Shown piece after piece: positions 1-9,551 of a stretch of 64,000 nt of DNA. The notes under the pieces were generated by a model. It saw only the letters and a list, made by a program, of their open reading frames with translations. It ran no database searches and was not told the DNA's origin. The translations under genes were made by a program, and so were the position numbers. Within the stretch, counting starts at the first letter, position 1. Every line of letters starts with the position of its first letter. This DNA comes from Lentinus brumalis (taxonomy: Eukaryota > Basidiomycota > Agaricomycetes > Polyporales > Polyporaceae). The stretch covers positions 2,294,001 to 2,358,000 of the forward strand of contig MARA01000001.1 in NCBI GenBank assembly GCA_001792895.1, read 5' to 3'.

Positions 1-665
1 AGGAAGGGGGAACTTAACGGGGACGTGGTGGGCGGGCGCCCTTGCCCGCTTCGTGACCCGTCGAGCTATATACATACCTTCATCGCTCGGAGTACTCGAC
101 GAGGAACCCGAAGCACACGCGGTGAAGTCGCATGATACGAATGCCGCCTTGTCCATCAATGGCATCGAGACTCCGTATGGCGGCTTGCGTAAGGTCCAGG
201 GCTCCGCGACGTGGGTTGACAACTTTCACTGGCAGCGCAGGTCACTCCGGGGACGAATCCTGGACGAACATGGCCATTGGAGCATGAGGTCAAGATAAGG
301 TGGTGGGCGCATGGAGACAAGCCGCGTGAGGCCTCAGTGACGCTCGCTCTAGCCGAACTACCCAAGTCTCGGGTTGACATCGGTGAGTACAATCCATACA
401 AGTTTCTCAACCTCTATGGTCTGATGTGTACAATGTTGGCAGCATTGCACTCGAAGTTGGGGCGAAGACCTAAGAAGACTGTTGCTGATCATGCGATGTG
501 CAACCCAAGACGACGTACACGAGGGTGTCACGATAGCTGCCGGGCGACCCGCGAAGACGTTCCTGGTGTATTGGGTTAGGCCAGCAAACAACGTGATCAC
601 GACACGACAAGTGAGACGCATGTGGGCATCCATCCAGAATGAGTCCTGCGGAACACAACAACGAA
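1..665 (+). other. Non-repeated left flank with a possible partial exon
   Basis: This stretch has no counterpart in any of the five units to its right, so it is the unique flank of the array. Similarity to the unit seam begins at the shared 10-mer GTCGGTACCT (666-675). On the plus strand a plausible small intron runs from a GTGAGT near 382 to a CAG near 441. After it comes an open frame (about 443-639) whose translation includes DDVHEGVTIAAGRPAKTFLV and VRRMWASIQ. I do not recognise the protein. The upstream reading frame does not join this one cleanly, so this is at best the 3' part of an unknown gene cut by the array edge. Confidence 0.3.
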
Positions 666-771
666 GTCGGTACCTGAACCATACAGCAGACCGAGAAAAC
701 AGAACCGGGACCTCTATCTCCAAACACACGATACATAGCAACTCGGACCCGAGCATCTCTCCGTGAATCTT

Positions 772-2764
772 TCAAAAGAGCAGGTCGTCCAACCCGTTTC
801 CGGACGAAGCAGGGGGTGCAGCACTGGAGGCCGCAGGCGCACCCGAGAACGACCCAAAGCCAGCACCTGCGGGAGGCCTGGTCCCTCCCCAAATGTTCGC
901 CTGCGCCTTTTCTTTCTCCAGATCCTTGATGCTCTTCTGCTGCGAGGCACCAGCGCCACCCACAGGCTTGCTCGCAGACCCGAGGGACATGGACCACAAG
1001 TCGTCGAAGCTCGCCGCCGGCTTCTGCTGCTGCTGCGAACCGACGCCTGGTGATGTCGTCGTCGCACGCGGTGGTGGGGACGTCGGCGACATGACCGCCT
1101 GATTGGGGACGAGAGGCACACCCATCGGCGGGGGACTAGCCATCATCGGACGCATCATGTTCTGCATCGGGTTCTGAACCGGCGCAGCGGGAGGCGAGAT
1201 GTACGCTGGCCTAGCTGGGGCCGCCGCCGCGCTGGTAGAGAGCATGTTGAAGAGACTGTTGTTCGTCGACTGCCCTGGCGCCTGCGGTTGGTATGCAGGG
1301 GGAGAGAGCGGCGCAGCGGGCTGAGCAGCCAGCGGGGGCGGCAGGGCAGTGGGTATCGCGGAAGCACCAAAGAAGGCATTGGAAGCAGGCGCAGCAGACG
1401 GCGGCGCGCTTTGGAAGTCGTCGAAGTCATCGTCACCGCCTAGCAAATGTCAGTCATGAAGGTGAGGGATCATCAGCGGGGACGTACCTGCTTGCAGCGA
1501 CTGTGAACCAAGTACCGGAAGCGCCTTCTCCGCGGCGACGGGAACAGCAGATGCACCGCCGAAGTCGTCATCATCCATGCCCAAGAGGTCGATCTCTGGC
1601 TGTTTCGCCTGAGGCGGTTCCGGGGCAGCAGTCGGAAGAGTCGATGACCGCTGAGGATTCGAGGTACGCGCGGAACTGGTGCCCGCGACGGAGTTGGAAC
1701 GGCGGGTCGAGACGATGTCATCGTCGCCAGCATCGTACTCCTGGAAGTTCCTCCTCGAGCTGGATCCGCTCCCGCCGCCGCCGCTCCCAGACCCGCCATA
1801 GCTGTCGTATTCTTGCGCAAGTTCAAATCGAGTTGGGATCATAGCAACGGACGTACTCACCACCGCGACCGCTGTAGCTCCCACTAACGTAGCTCCCACC
1901 ACCCCCATAGCTGCCGCTTCCGCCATTCCCGAGGCTGACACTCCCGAAGCCTCCGTAACGACCGCCGCCGTAGCTGAAACGCATGGCATCGTTGCCAGTG
2001 CCGATGTACTTGTGCTTGTTGTTCTTCGCCTTGCGGCGCTCGGTTCGGATTTTCTCTACGTCGCCCAAGAGGTCCACGAGCTCCTTCGACCTGTTCCGTA
2101 CTACAAGAACGGTCAGCAGTCAGTCAAGTAAATTACCAGAAGAATTGGTACGTACCGTTTATGCCCTGATCCTTGCCCTTCTCATCCACATAGTAGAAGT
2201 TCCTGAACATCTTGATGGTGCCAATGTGGAAGTGTGCATCGTCCGCAACGCGCTCGCTACCGTTCTTCACCAGGTACTCGAGCGGTTGCAGTGCCTACGT
2301 ATGGGGTCAGGACTAGATGTGAGTGAGACTGTGCGTCTCACCTTGTAGATCTGTCGCACTGACGCGCCTCCTTCTCCATGCACCGAGCGTAGTTAGCAGG
2401 CATGATCGCGTTGAAGTTCTGGCCGTGCTCTGTCAGATAGAGCAGCATGCGATCAACGTAACGAGTACTCACAAGTTGAAGGTCCCTTGGGCAATATCTT
2501 GCATCAACGTCGAGCTCGCCCCCCTGCGCGACTCAGCATCCTCCATCGACGCAAGTTGGCAGCAAGACATACCGAGGCTCGTCATTGGTGCGTCCCGCAC
2601 CTTCGCTTCATCTCGCTGACGTTGAAGACGACATTCTTGGCCTGCGGAAGCGTCGGTGGTGCGTTCCAATTCATGCGAGGTGACACGCACCTGGTTGTAC
2701 ACCGACTTGACGCCGTACATGGTGATCTGCGAGCGCGCATCCGGAGAGAGCCGATGCGGTCCAT
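772..2764 (-). pseudogene. ENT3-like epsin (ENTH domain), unit U1, frameshifted
   Basis: Family knowledge: Ent3/epsinR proteins bind phosphoinositides through an N-terminal ENTH domain and link clathrin adaptors (AP-1, GGA) to cargo at the trans-Golgi and endosomes. In the sequence, eight exons read on the minus strand: 2691-2764, 2573-2641, 2473-2523, 2342-2429, 2156-2294, 1861-2100, 1488-1811 and 772-1439. Introns are 43-55 nt with GT..AG ends. The ENTH signature is in exons 1-5 (AKNVVFNVSEM, SSTLMQDIAQGTFN, NFYYVDEKGKDQGIN) and runs into exon 6 (VRNRSKELVDLLGDVEKIRT). A Gly/Ser/Tyr-rich linker, DLLGMDDDDFGG, DDDFDDFQ and a terminal LDDLLF follow. The total, about 550 codons, is normal for the family. 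Exon 1 loses frame between the first ATG and MYGVKSVYNQ. Exon 2 lacks two single bases. Exon 4 has an indel and lacks a G where QWRQIYK is expected. Exons 6-8 are open. Either a pseudogene or a sequence with consensus errors. Confidence 0.9.
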
Positions 2765-2931
2765 GGCGGGCGATGACGTGGATGGGCGACGAGGTGGTGG
2801 GCGTGGTCAACGCTGATGACGGCGTCGGCGGTGTCTCCAGGTGTCGTCCAGCGCAGGTCAACACTCGCTCGAAGTCCGTCCTCCCTTCGACGCACAAGCG
2901 CCCCGATCCCGCGCCGTGTTCAAGAGCTCCC

Positions 2932-2936
2932 ATTGG
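2932..2936 (-). promoter_or_regulatory. CCAAT box upstream of ENT3-like gene (U1)
   Basis: ATTGG on the plus strand (CCAAT on the minus strand), about 170 bp upstream of the first ENT3 ATG, between the minus-strand ENT3 gene and plus-strand locus X. It is conserved in all units: 15798-15802, 28616-28620, 41148-41152 and 53909-53913. It could serve either direction. Function is inferred from motif and position only. Confidence 0.4.
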
Positions 2937-3879
2937 CTGCCGCCTCTCGACGTTCTCCCTCGCCATCGCTGCACGACCGTCCTCCGCCCTGCTTCACGCA
3001 CTCGAACACGCACGCTCAGGTCTCTCCCAGGTGCGCACTCTTCGTCTCTGCGCTCCTCCAGCCACGCTCTCGCCGCCGTCTTCGACTCCGTCCCTCCACG
3101 TCCTTCGCTCCGTCGCGCTCTGCAACACACACGCGCGCAGCACGACTGCCCATGCGTGGGCTCTAGCCGGGTAGAGGACGCAGTAGATGGCATGTAGAAC
3201 TTGTCGTAAGCACTTGATATAACAATCTATGACCCTCGTGCGACGCGAGTCTTGCGTCAGACCGTACCCCTCGCTCTGTGTCGCGGCACGCGGTACGTCT
3301 GTTCATTCGAGACCCCGATCCATCCGTCGTCCGTCAACACCGCGCATCTTGTCAAGGTACGTCCCCATTCCACGAGACATCCTACCAAACACAGTGCTGA
3401 CAATGGTCTTGACTAGCTGAAGCTGTTTCCGCGCGCATCGCGCACTTCGTGTCCCAGCACGCACAGAACTCCGGCTTCCACCGTCGCGCGTGTCAACGAA
3501 ACGCCTCGTCAACACGTCTGGAGACTCCCACAGGACCCCTGCGAACCTCTTACACGCGCCAGAACGCGCCCCGAACCCTTGTCCGTCCGCCGCGACGCGT
3601 TTTCTCCCGCGCCCGCGACAAACTCGCCCGCCACGTCCGCGCATACAGTCGCATGCATGCGCGACATGCCTCATTCGATAGCGGCACGTTGCGCGCACCG
3701 GACGATGTCCGTGTCGTGCAAAACGGTCCAGGGTACGTCGCGCTACCCTCGAATTACTGCTGACCCGCGCAGAAATTCTCGGACTGCCCGCGCAGAACCC
3801 GAGAACCCGGGTCTAAAGAACTACTACAAGCTCCCGCGTATCTCTTCGTCCCAGGCCGAGTCGCTTTCGCGTCGATCCG

Positions 3880-5300
3880 GGGAGGTTGAAGTTCGCGTCA
3901 AAGTCGCCATTTCATGGCAAACTCGGACGCGACCTCGACTTCCCACCACCGCAAGCTCACCCTGTCCCTTCGACGACCCAACACGCTCTCTCTACACACA
4001 AACGACCCCCTATCTACGTCTGGAACGCCCGGCGCTAGCCTTGCCGACGTCGTCAACATGCTCGTCCCCTCGGCCAACTGCCGCACACTCGACCCGCCGT
4101 ATCTCGCCGAGCCCGGCCGCTATCGCTTCCAATCAAGCTGCGTCAGCTACCGCTGGACGGCACGCATCGAGCCAGCCCCCAGTTGCAGCGGTACGGGCAG
4201 GTCGAGAAATCGCACTTTTGTGCGATTTCATTGCATTCTTCCCGCCCGCCCGATCTCGCCGCCTCTCCCGCACGTCCATCGCCTCCGGACGGCCGGCAGA
4301 CACTTCAAGCGTGTTACCGTGACTCTCAAGCACCCGTACGCCCACGCTACGCGCCGCCCCGACGCGTTCTGAAGACCCGTCGTCACCGCGGCCAGCGGCC
4401 AAGCCGCCCACGCGATCGGGCATATCTTCCCCAGACCCCGACCAATCGCCGTCAAACCAGGGCGGCAGAGCGCACTGAACTGCTCGCATCGAACGCGCCC
4501 CCTCTTGCGTCGCTCCGGGCGGGTCCAGAAATCGCCCGAAAGTGCGATTTCATTGCACTTTCGCCGCCCGGGCACTCTCGTCGACTCTCCCGCCAACGCC
4601 CCGCGTCGGGACGGCCGGCGAACGCTTCACCGCGTCACACAAGTCCTCGAGACTGTGTACGCCCACATTACGCACCGCCAGGACGAGTTCTGAATTCTCG
4701 TCGTCGGCGCAGCCAGCGGCCGAGCCCGCCCACGCGAACCGCCATAAGTCCCCCAATATCCGCCCGGTCGCCGTCAAACAGGGGACGTCAGACTGCACTG
4801 AACACACCGCATCCAACCAGCCCCTCTCGCGTCGATCCGGGCGGGTTAAGAAATCGGTCGAAAGTGCGATTTCATTGCACTTCCGCCGCCCGGCCGATCT
4901 CGTCGACTCTCCCGCGTGCGCTCCATGTCCGGACGGCCGCCGAACACGTCAAGCGTGTCGTCAAGGTCCTCAAGACCGTGTACGCTCACACTGCGCACCG
5001 CCCGGACGAGTTCTCAAATCTCGTCGTGCTCACGGCCAGCTGGCTCAAGGCTGCCCGGCGCGTCACTAATCCGGCCGTATCTCCCCCGTCCCCCGCCGGA
5101 TTCTGACGCGACATTGTTCCCCAGGTTACCCGAGCACGTCCGCATCGGATGCGACGTCGTTCGCGTGGATCTGAGCACGTCGCGGAATTCGTGCCCATCG
5201 CGACTTCATGGCACCCCGGACTCGACGACGCTCTCCCGGGCGGCGCTCGTCCCTGGCCACCGCCACACCACTTCAGCAGACGTATGTATGCCGCAGACGT
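3880..5300. repeat. Degenerate ~320-bp tandem repeats inside locus X (U1)
   Basis: A recurring block begins with GTCGATCCGGG-like sequence, then GAAATC.., then ATTTCATTGCA-like sequence. Anchor points are near 3889, 4206, 4528, 4850 and 5185, giving spacings of about 317, 322, 322 and 335. The 4206, 4528 and 4850 blocks are clearly related over most of their length, each including a GACGAGTTCT segment. The outer two are more decayed. A weaker sixth match lies near 5482. Confidence 0.7.
4206..4229. repeat. Perfect 10-bp-arm palindrome, loop TTTT (U1)
   Basis: Arms GAAATCGCAC and GTGCGATTTC flank a 4-nt loop, TTTT. The same form occurs in U2 at 17063-17086. Confidence 0.85.
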
Positions 5301-6295
5301 CCCGGACTACCGGTCTGCGGCTCCTCAAGTCAAGATCTCAAAACCGAACTCGTCGGCCGGCCGCGCAGCTCACCAAAACATCAACTCGCGGCCCAGGCAT
5401 ATCAAGCCCGCCGAACATCCCGAAAGCACAAGTGGCATGCCCGGACAGTACATCCGGTGTGTCTGCGGCCGAAGACACGGGGAAATCGGACGGCACAAGC
5501 TCGCACGAGTGGGAGCCGCGGGCAGGACGACGTCCGGCCATATCTCAACAACGCCGCGTTCCCCAGCTATGCCGTGTGACGAAACGCATGCGGCCATGCC
5601 CACAGCGAGCTGGAACGCGAGCCTCCGCACACCGGAGGCGTTCTCACTGCGCCGGGCGAGCATCTCGCCGTCTCGCCGTCCGGGTACGTCAGATCCGCCA
5701 GATCGACTGTACCCCACGCTGACATCCATCCCACAGCCCTGTCTCGACCAGCAGCCTCAAGACGAATTGGGCGGCCTTGCCGGCCGTGCACGACACCTCG
5801 GAACCAAACGCATCCGACTCTCGGACTCGCCGACCTCGGGCGAGACGACGCCAACGCCAACGCCCGGCCTGCCGGCGAATAGCACGCCACGCGGGACCTG
5901 CAGCGCGAGAAGAACCGCACCTACGCCAATGCGAAGGTCGGTGTACGAGGCCGAGGACGACGCGGGACACGGAGACCCGGAGCACACCGCAGAGACACGG
6001 GGTGCTCCGGGCCTCCGAGATGCTGTGTCGGCCGCACAGAAGACGGGCAGCAGTCTCGAGGGCGCGGCGGACGCGCTGCGCCGTGCCGAACAGACACGGT
6101 CGCGGCGTACTGTACTTAGAGCTCAGGCCGATGTATCTAGCAAGTTAGTCAGCGCGAATATACCTCGTTATACGAGAATCCTTGTGTGCTTGGGTGGGCG
6201 GCGTGCGGCGGTCGTTGCCAGAAGAGTTGGTGCCGGATTGCAGCGTGCAGGCTTCCGGCGGACTGGTAGTCGCGCAGAGCTGCCGAGGGACGTAA

Positions 6296-6316
6296 CGGGA
6301 GGCCGTCGGCCTCCCG
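6296..6316. repeat. GC-rich hairpin, 9-bp stem, loop GTC (U1)
   Basis: Arms CGGGAGGCC and GGCCTCCCG flank the loop GTC. The form is the same in U2 (19130-19150) and U3 (31949-31969). It lies at the X/Y boundary, so a transcript-end role is possible but unproven. Confidence 0.8.
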
Positions 6317-6329
6317 GTCGGCCGCTGTG

Positions 6330-7750
6330 GTGAGCAGTGTTCGCAGTCAGTACGGGCTCGTGCTTCAGATGAAGCAGTTCGACTTACCCGGGCGGCGCAG
6401 TCGCAGTAAGTACTCTAAAACGCAATTTTGTGTGAACTGAAGATCTGTGCGTGGAAAGACAAAGACAGCTTACTTTCGCGTGCACTGAGTTCGAGTTTGA
6501 AGCCTGCTAGCAAGAACACGAAGTGAATACTTCAAGATAGTCGCGCAAATGGAATTCACCGTTCACTTACTCGCAGTCTTGCGTCTCCGCTGCGTCTACC
6601 GCAAGTTCTGCACTGGAGAGAGTACATGCATGAGTAGAAACGACTGACACAGCTGCCGAAGACTCGGATGCTCACGGGGGAAGTACACCCAATCGTCGTG
6701 CAGACAAGTACAACCAGGCAAGTTCTGCGCGAGAAGGTACGTCAGTATGTGTCGAGAACAGGACAAAGTAGAGCTCGTACCTGCGTTGGCCCGCGGTTGA
6801 GCTGGGCCAGTGACTCTGTCCTTGTCGCCGAAGCGATGCGCAGAGTCTGGAGACCGGACTTGTAACGAGCACGGTCTGGAAGAACTGCGAGACTGTCAGC
6901 ACTGGCAAGAGGTCAATGTAGGTACATGATTGTACGAACCTTCGTGAGGAATACAACACGTTCAACCTGACATGGAAACCCGGGCTGCACCGGAATATGA
7001 ACGCGATAAGTACTAAGTAATTCAGTCAAAGAAGGAGTCATTGTCCTCGCCAAACTAAAGACGTGACGTACCTGTGCGAAGCGATCTCTTCAATGCCCGC
7101 GACATATCTGCAGTCTCCTAGAGTGTGAGCAATGGTCATGAAGTTGGAAGCGCGACCCCAGCTCACCTTGTACTTGGGTCTGCGACTCAGCACTTGTCGG
7201 GCGAACATGGTGGTATGCGGCGGCATCGGTACCTGACAGATAGACGTCTTCGTCAGTGGAAGGTCTCGCGTCAATTCGAACATAGACAAGCACGTACTCT
7301 CGAAGTAGTAAAGCCGCATGGCCGCCGAGTCGAGTCCGATTATGCGAGCATGCAGGCAGTATGCATAACCGTCCTGCGTACGAGCTCGACTTGGTAGGCG
7401 AGTACCTGCAACGCGAATAGAATCAGAGACAGTGTAGCACAAGACAAGCTGAGGCGTACTTAACAGTAACGGGGCGGGTAGGCTAGGGATGTGGTGTGTT
7501 CGAGATGACCGTCGAGCGATTACTAGTGTACGAGTAAACGGTTAGTACGCATGGGCATCATACAAGCATACTATTAAAACATACCTGCTGTGCGGAGTCG
7601 CTATGGACGGGGTCCTGTGAAGTCATGGATAGTCAGCACCCAGAACTTGAGCGAGAAATAAAGACCCATACCAGCTCACCAGAGCGCGTGGTGTGTCCAA
7701 GGAAGAGCATGTAATGGTGTGTAAGAGAGGACGAGTGATGTCATGGACGC
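6330..7750 (-). other. Locus Y (U1): unidentified, minus-strand, spliced-looking
   Basis: On the minus strand a series of short exon-like blocks is separated by GT..AG intervals of about 45-85 nt. Examples are a donor GTACGTGC just below 7296, a donor GTGAGC just below 7167 and a donor GTACGTCAC near 7066. A likely 5' region with ATG lies near 7745, preceding a stretch that reads TSLVLSYTPLHALPW. Peptides conserved between U1 and U3 include DAAAYHHVR and FEST/FEG-type ends, but frames shift between copies. I do not recognise a family. Confidence 0.3.
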
Positions 7751-8020
7751 ATTGATGAGAAGGGAGGGTAAACTCGGAAGTGGCAAGCACCATATGTATA
7801 GGAAGAACGAAAGATGAAGCTAAGTATTATACGGGTGTGGCAGAGCGAGTAATAAGAGCAATAGTAAGCAGCGGAGTAAGTATTCCCGCCAGGCAGTACA
7901 TGAATACGTTGAGGGGAGAGAGAGAAGAAGGGGGAGGGACGCGCGACTCGGGACTTGGGCTTGCGAGGTTCTTATACTCGAGGAGTGCCGTGTTTCGCGT
8001 TCCGACGAGTCTAGCGAGTC

Positions 8021-8065
8021 ACGTTCTGAACCTTACTGCGTTCAACAAAGTAAGGTTCAGAGCGT
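8021..8065. other. Conserved 17-bp stem-loop (U1)
   Basis: The arms 8021-8037 and 8049-8065 pair with one mismatch (a G-U wobble on the minus-strand transcript) around an 11-nt loop. A TATA-like ttcttatactcgag lies about 45 bp upstream on the plus strand. It is conserved in U2 (20856-20900), U3 (33705-33749), U4 (46208-46252) and U5 (58900-58944), including the units where the adjacent locus Y is highly diverged. It could be a structured RNA element, a promoter element or a recombination edge. Confidence 0.6.
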
Positions 8066-8227
8066 GACCGGGTGAACACCATCCGGGATGGGGTGAGGGT
8101 CCTTGGGAAATGGGCGGGCAGAAGTCTGTTGAGCAAATTGAGGAAGGAGTCCAGGGGGCTAGCGGGTACTAGCCGAGGCAGAGAATGCCCGTATAGACGC
8201 CAGGGGTTTGATGGAGCTATTCTGGGC

Positions 8228-8474
8228 TCAGGCAGCCTTGTATTGTCGGCGGACGGAACGAGGAGGAGGAGGTCTTGCTATTAGCGAGCAAATAGCACAA
8301 TTCCCCGCTTTTCGGGAGATTATCAAGCGTTCCGGTACCTCATGTATGTATGAGACAATACCTAGATTGAGCGCCAAAGAGTGAAGTAGACCAGGGACAC
8401 CCGGGGTACAGCAGCAGTGGTATAACTTTCCCAACACTGCACCCGAAGGTGCAAGTATGTGAAGCAGATACTGC
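8228..8474 (-). CDS. Locus Z (U1): short ORF or last exon, unknown
   Basis: An open frame of about 82 codons with no ATG at its 5' end. It directly follows a TTGCAG that would serve as a splice acceptor, and a GTAAGC donor lies about 170 bp upstream (near 8633), so it may be a terminal exon. The translation includes SLALNLGIVSYIHEVPERLI and ISRKAGNCAICSLIARPPPP and ends in YKAA. No recognised domain. The counterpart in diverged U3 (33913-34168) is also open and differs in length by a multiple of three. In U2, U4 and U5 the frame is broken, mainly by one extra G in a CCCGGGG run. Confidence 0.3.
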
Positions 8475-8479
8475 AATAT

Positions 8480-9550
8480 GAAGAGTCAGTATTGCACCAC
8501 TTAACATGCAGAACATATGCTACTACACCTACTCAGCTGTACTATAGACCTCTGGGTGGGTTTCCGTACTTGGTATGAGCATAGATCGATGATAGTTTAC
8601 GGAGAAGCGTCGAATGGAGTTGGAGAGCGCTTACATTGCCATTTTGGGTCGCAGCTCATTTCGGGAAATCCGCCGCGCGCCGCCGGCGTTCTCTCTGCTC
8701 ACTCGCTCGTCTGCACCGGCTTCTGGTATTGCGCGAGACTATCCAAAGGATAAAATGCCTGCTTTATGACTCTAGCTGAGCTCAGTCCCCTAGGTCCTCA
8801 GCACTGGCTCGTGGAATGCCAATCTAGTGAGTAAGTACTAAGCACCATACTAAATCAAGAGCAGTTTGCTCGGTGTATAATGCTGCTACGCAGCGGACGA
8901 TATATTGGTTACAAACCCATGCAGAGGTAAGACGGCGGGCTCAGTATTGACCACCCTCCATCCTCGAAAGCGGCCAGTGAAGCTGCATGAGTCACGTCAA
9001 GGCCCTGTTTCTGGCAGCGGGTCTAGATTCACCGAGATGCGTATCTTGGAATGCTGTAATAGGGAAGAGAAGTTTTCTGATGAGCGGCCGCTATGACGTG
9101 TTTGCCTGAATATTCTCTCCGTGCCTCAGTGTTCTGCTGATTCCCTCCTGGCCTCAGTTTCAGGACAGCTGCTCCTCAGTGTACAGTCTGCAGGCATGCA
9201 ACTGTCAGACGTTTGAGCACACTGTATGCTGGCATCGGCGAGCCTGTACTCAGCGACAGAAACTGTAGGTACCGCGGCATATGAGTGGCGTGGGTTCCCC
9301 GATCACGACCACACGGCTTGGACCCTTACTAGGCTGCAAATATCCTCGACTTCTCTCGGTTACACACCATTCTGCCGTCTATTCTGATAGACATTCCCAT
9401 GGCTACAGCACATCCCAAAATATTATCTCGACAGACCAGACAGGGAGCCCCAGGCGCAATGGCAGCCTGTGCTGAAGACTCACGATATGAGGGACTGATA
9501 ATGTTTGCCCACTGTAAGTTGCGTTAGGATACCTCAAATAGAACATCTCA
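8480..9550. other. Gap between loci Z and W (U1), no supported gene
   Basis: Several short ORFs exist on both strands, but none persists with a consistent frame across the units. A GTAAGT (near 9514) followed by an AG before the first W block suggests a plus-strand intron at the right end. The equivalent stretches in U2-U5 hold nothing more. Confidence 0.4.
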
Positions 9551-9551
9551 C

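Larger units (their letters stand above)
2960..6333 (+). other. Locus X (U1): unidentified, spliced-looking, repeat-bearing
   Basis: Three well-formed plus-strand introns are visible: 3357-3416 (GTACGT, CTGAC, TAG), 3733-3772 (GTACGT, CTGAC, CAG) and 5684-5736 (GTACGT, CTGAC, CAG). Exon-like peptides include RAYSRMHARHASFDSG before the second intron and ELEREPPHTGGVLTAPGEHL before the third. No single frame persists, and I do not recognise a family. The interior (about 3880-5300) is an array of degenerate ~320-bp repeats. The minus strand also stays open in places, so even the coding strand is uncertain. Confidence 0.3.

Noticed and set aside
2858..3193. ORFs on both strands in the ENT3 upstream region
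   Set aside because: They are Arg/Ser-rich with no consistent family match. The interval fits a GC-rich promoter/leader with a CCAAT box.
3880..5300. CRISPR array
   Set aside because: The periodic ~320-bp blocks are long and degenerate with no short identical repeats and unique spacers, and the genome looks eukaryotic.
5149..6333. 394-codon plus-strand ORF in locus X
   Set aside because: It reads through a well-formed intron (5684-5736) and through degenerate repeats without a family match. The equivalent frames differ in other units.
8021..8065. Helitron 3' hairpin
   Set aside because: The stem is not followed by a CTRR end, and no Rep/helicase gene is visible.
7780..8067. Plus-strand 95-codon ORF overlapping the stem-loop
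   Set aside because: It is open in U1, U2 and U4, which are near-identical there, but not in diverged U3 or U5. There is no coding signature.
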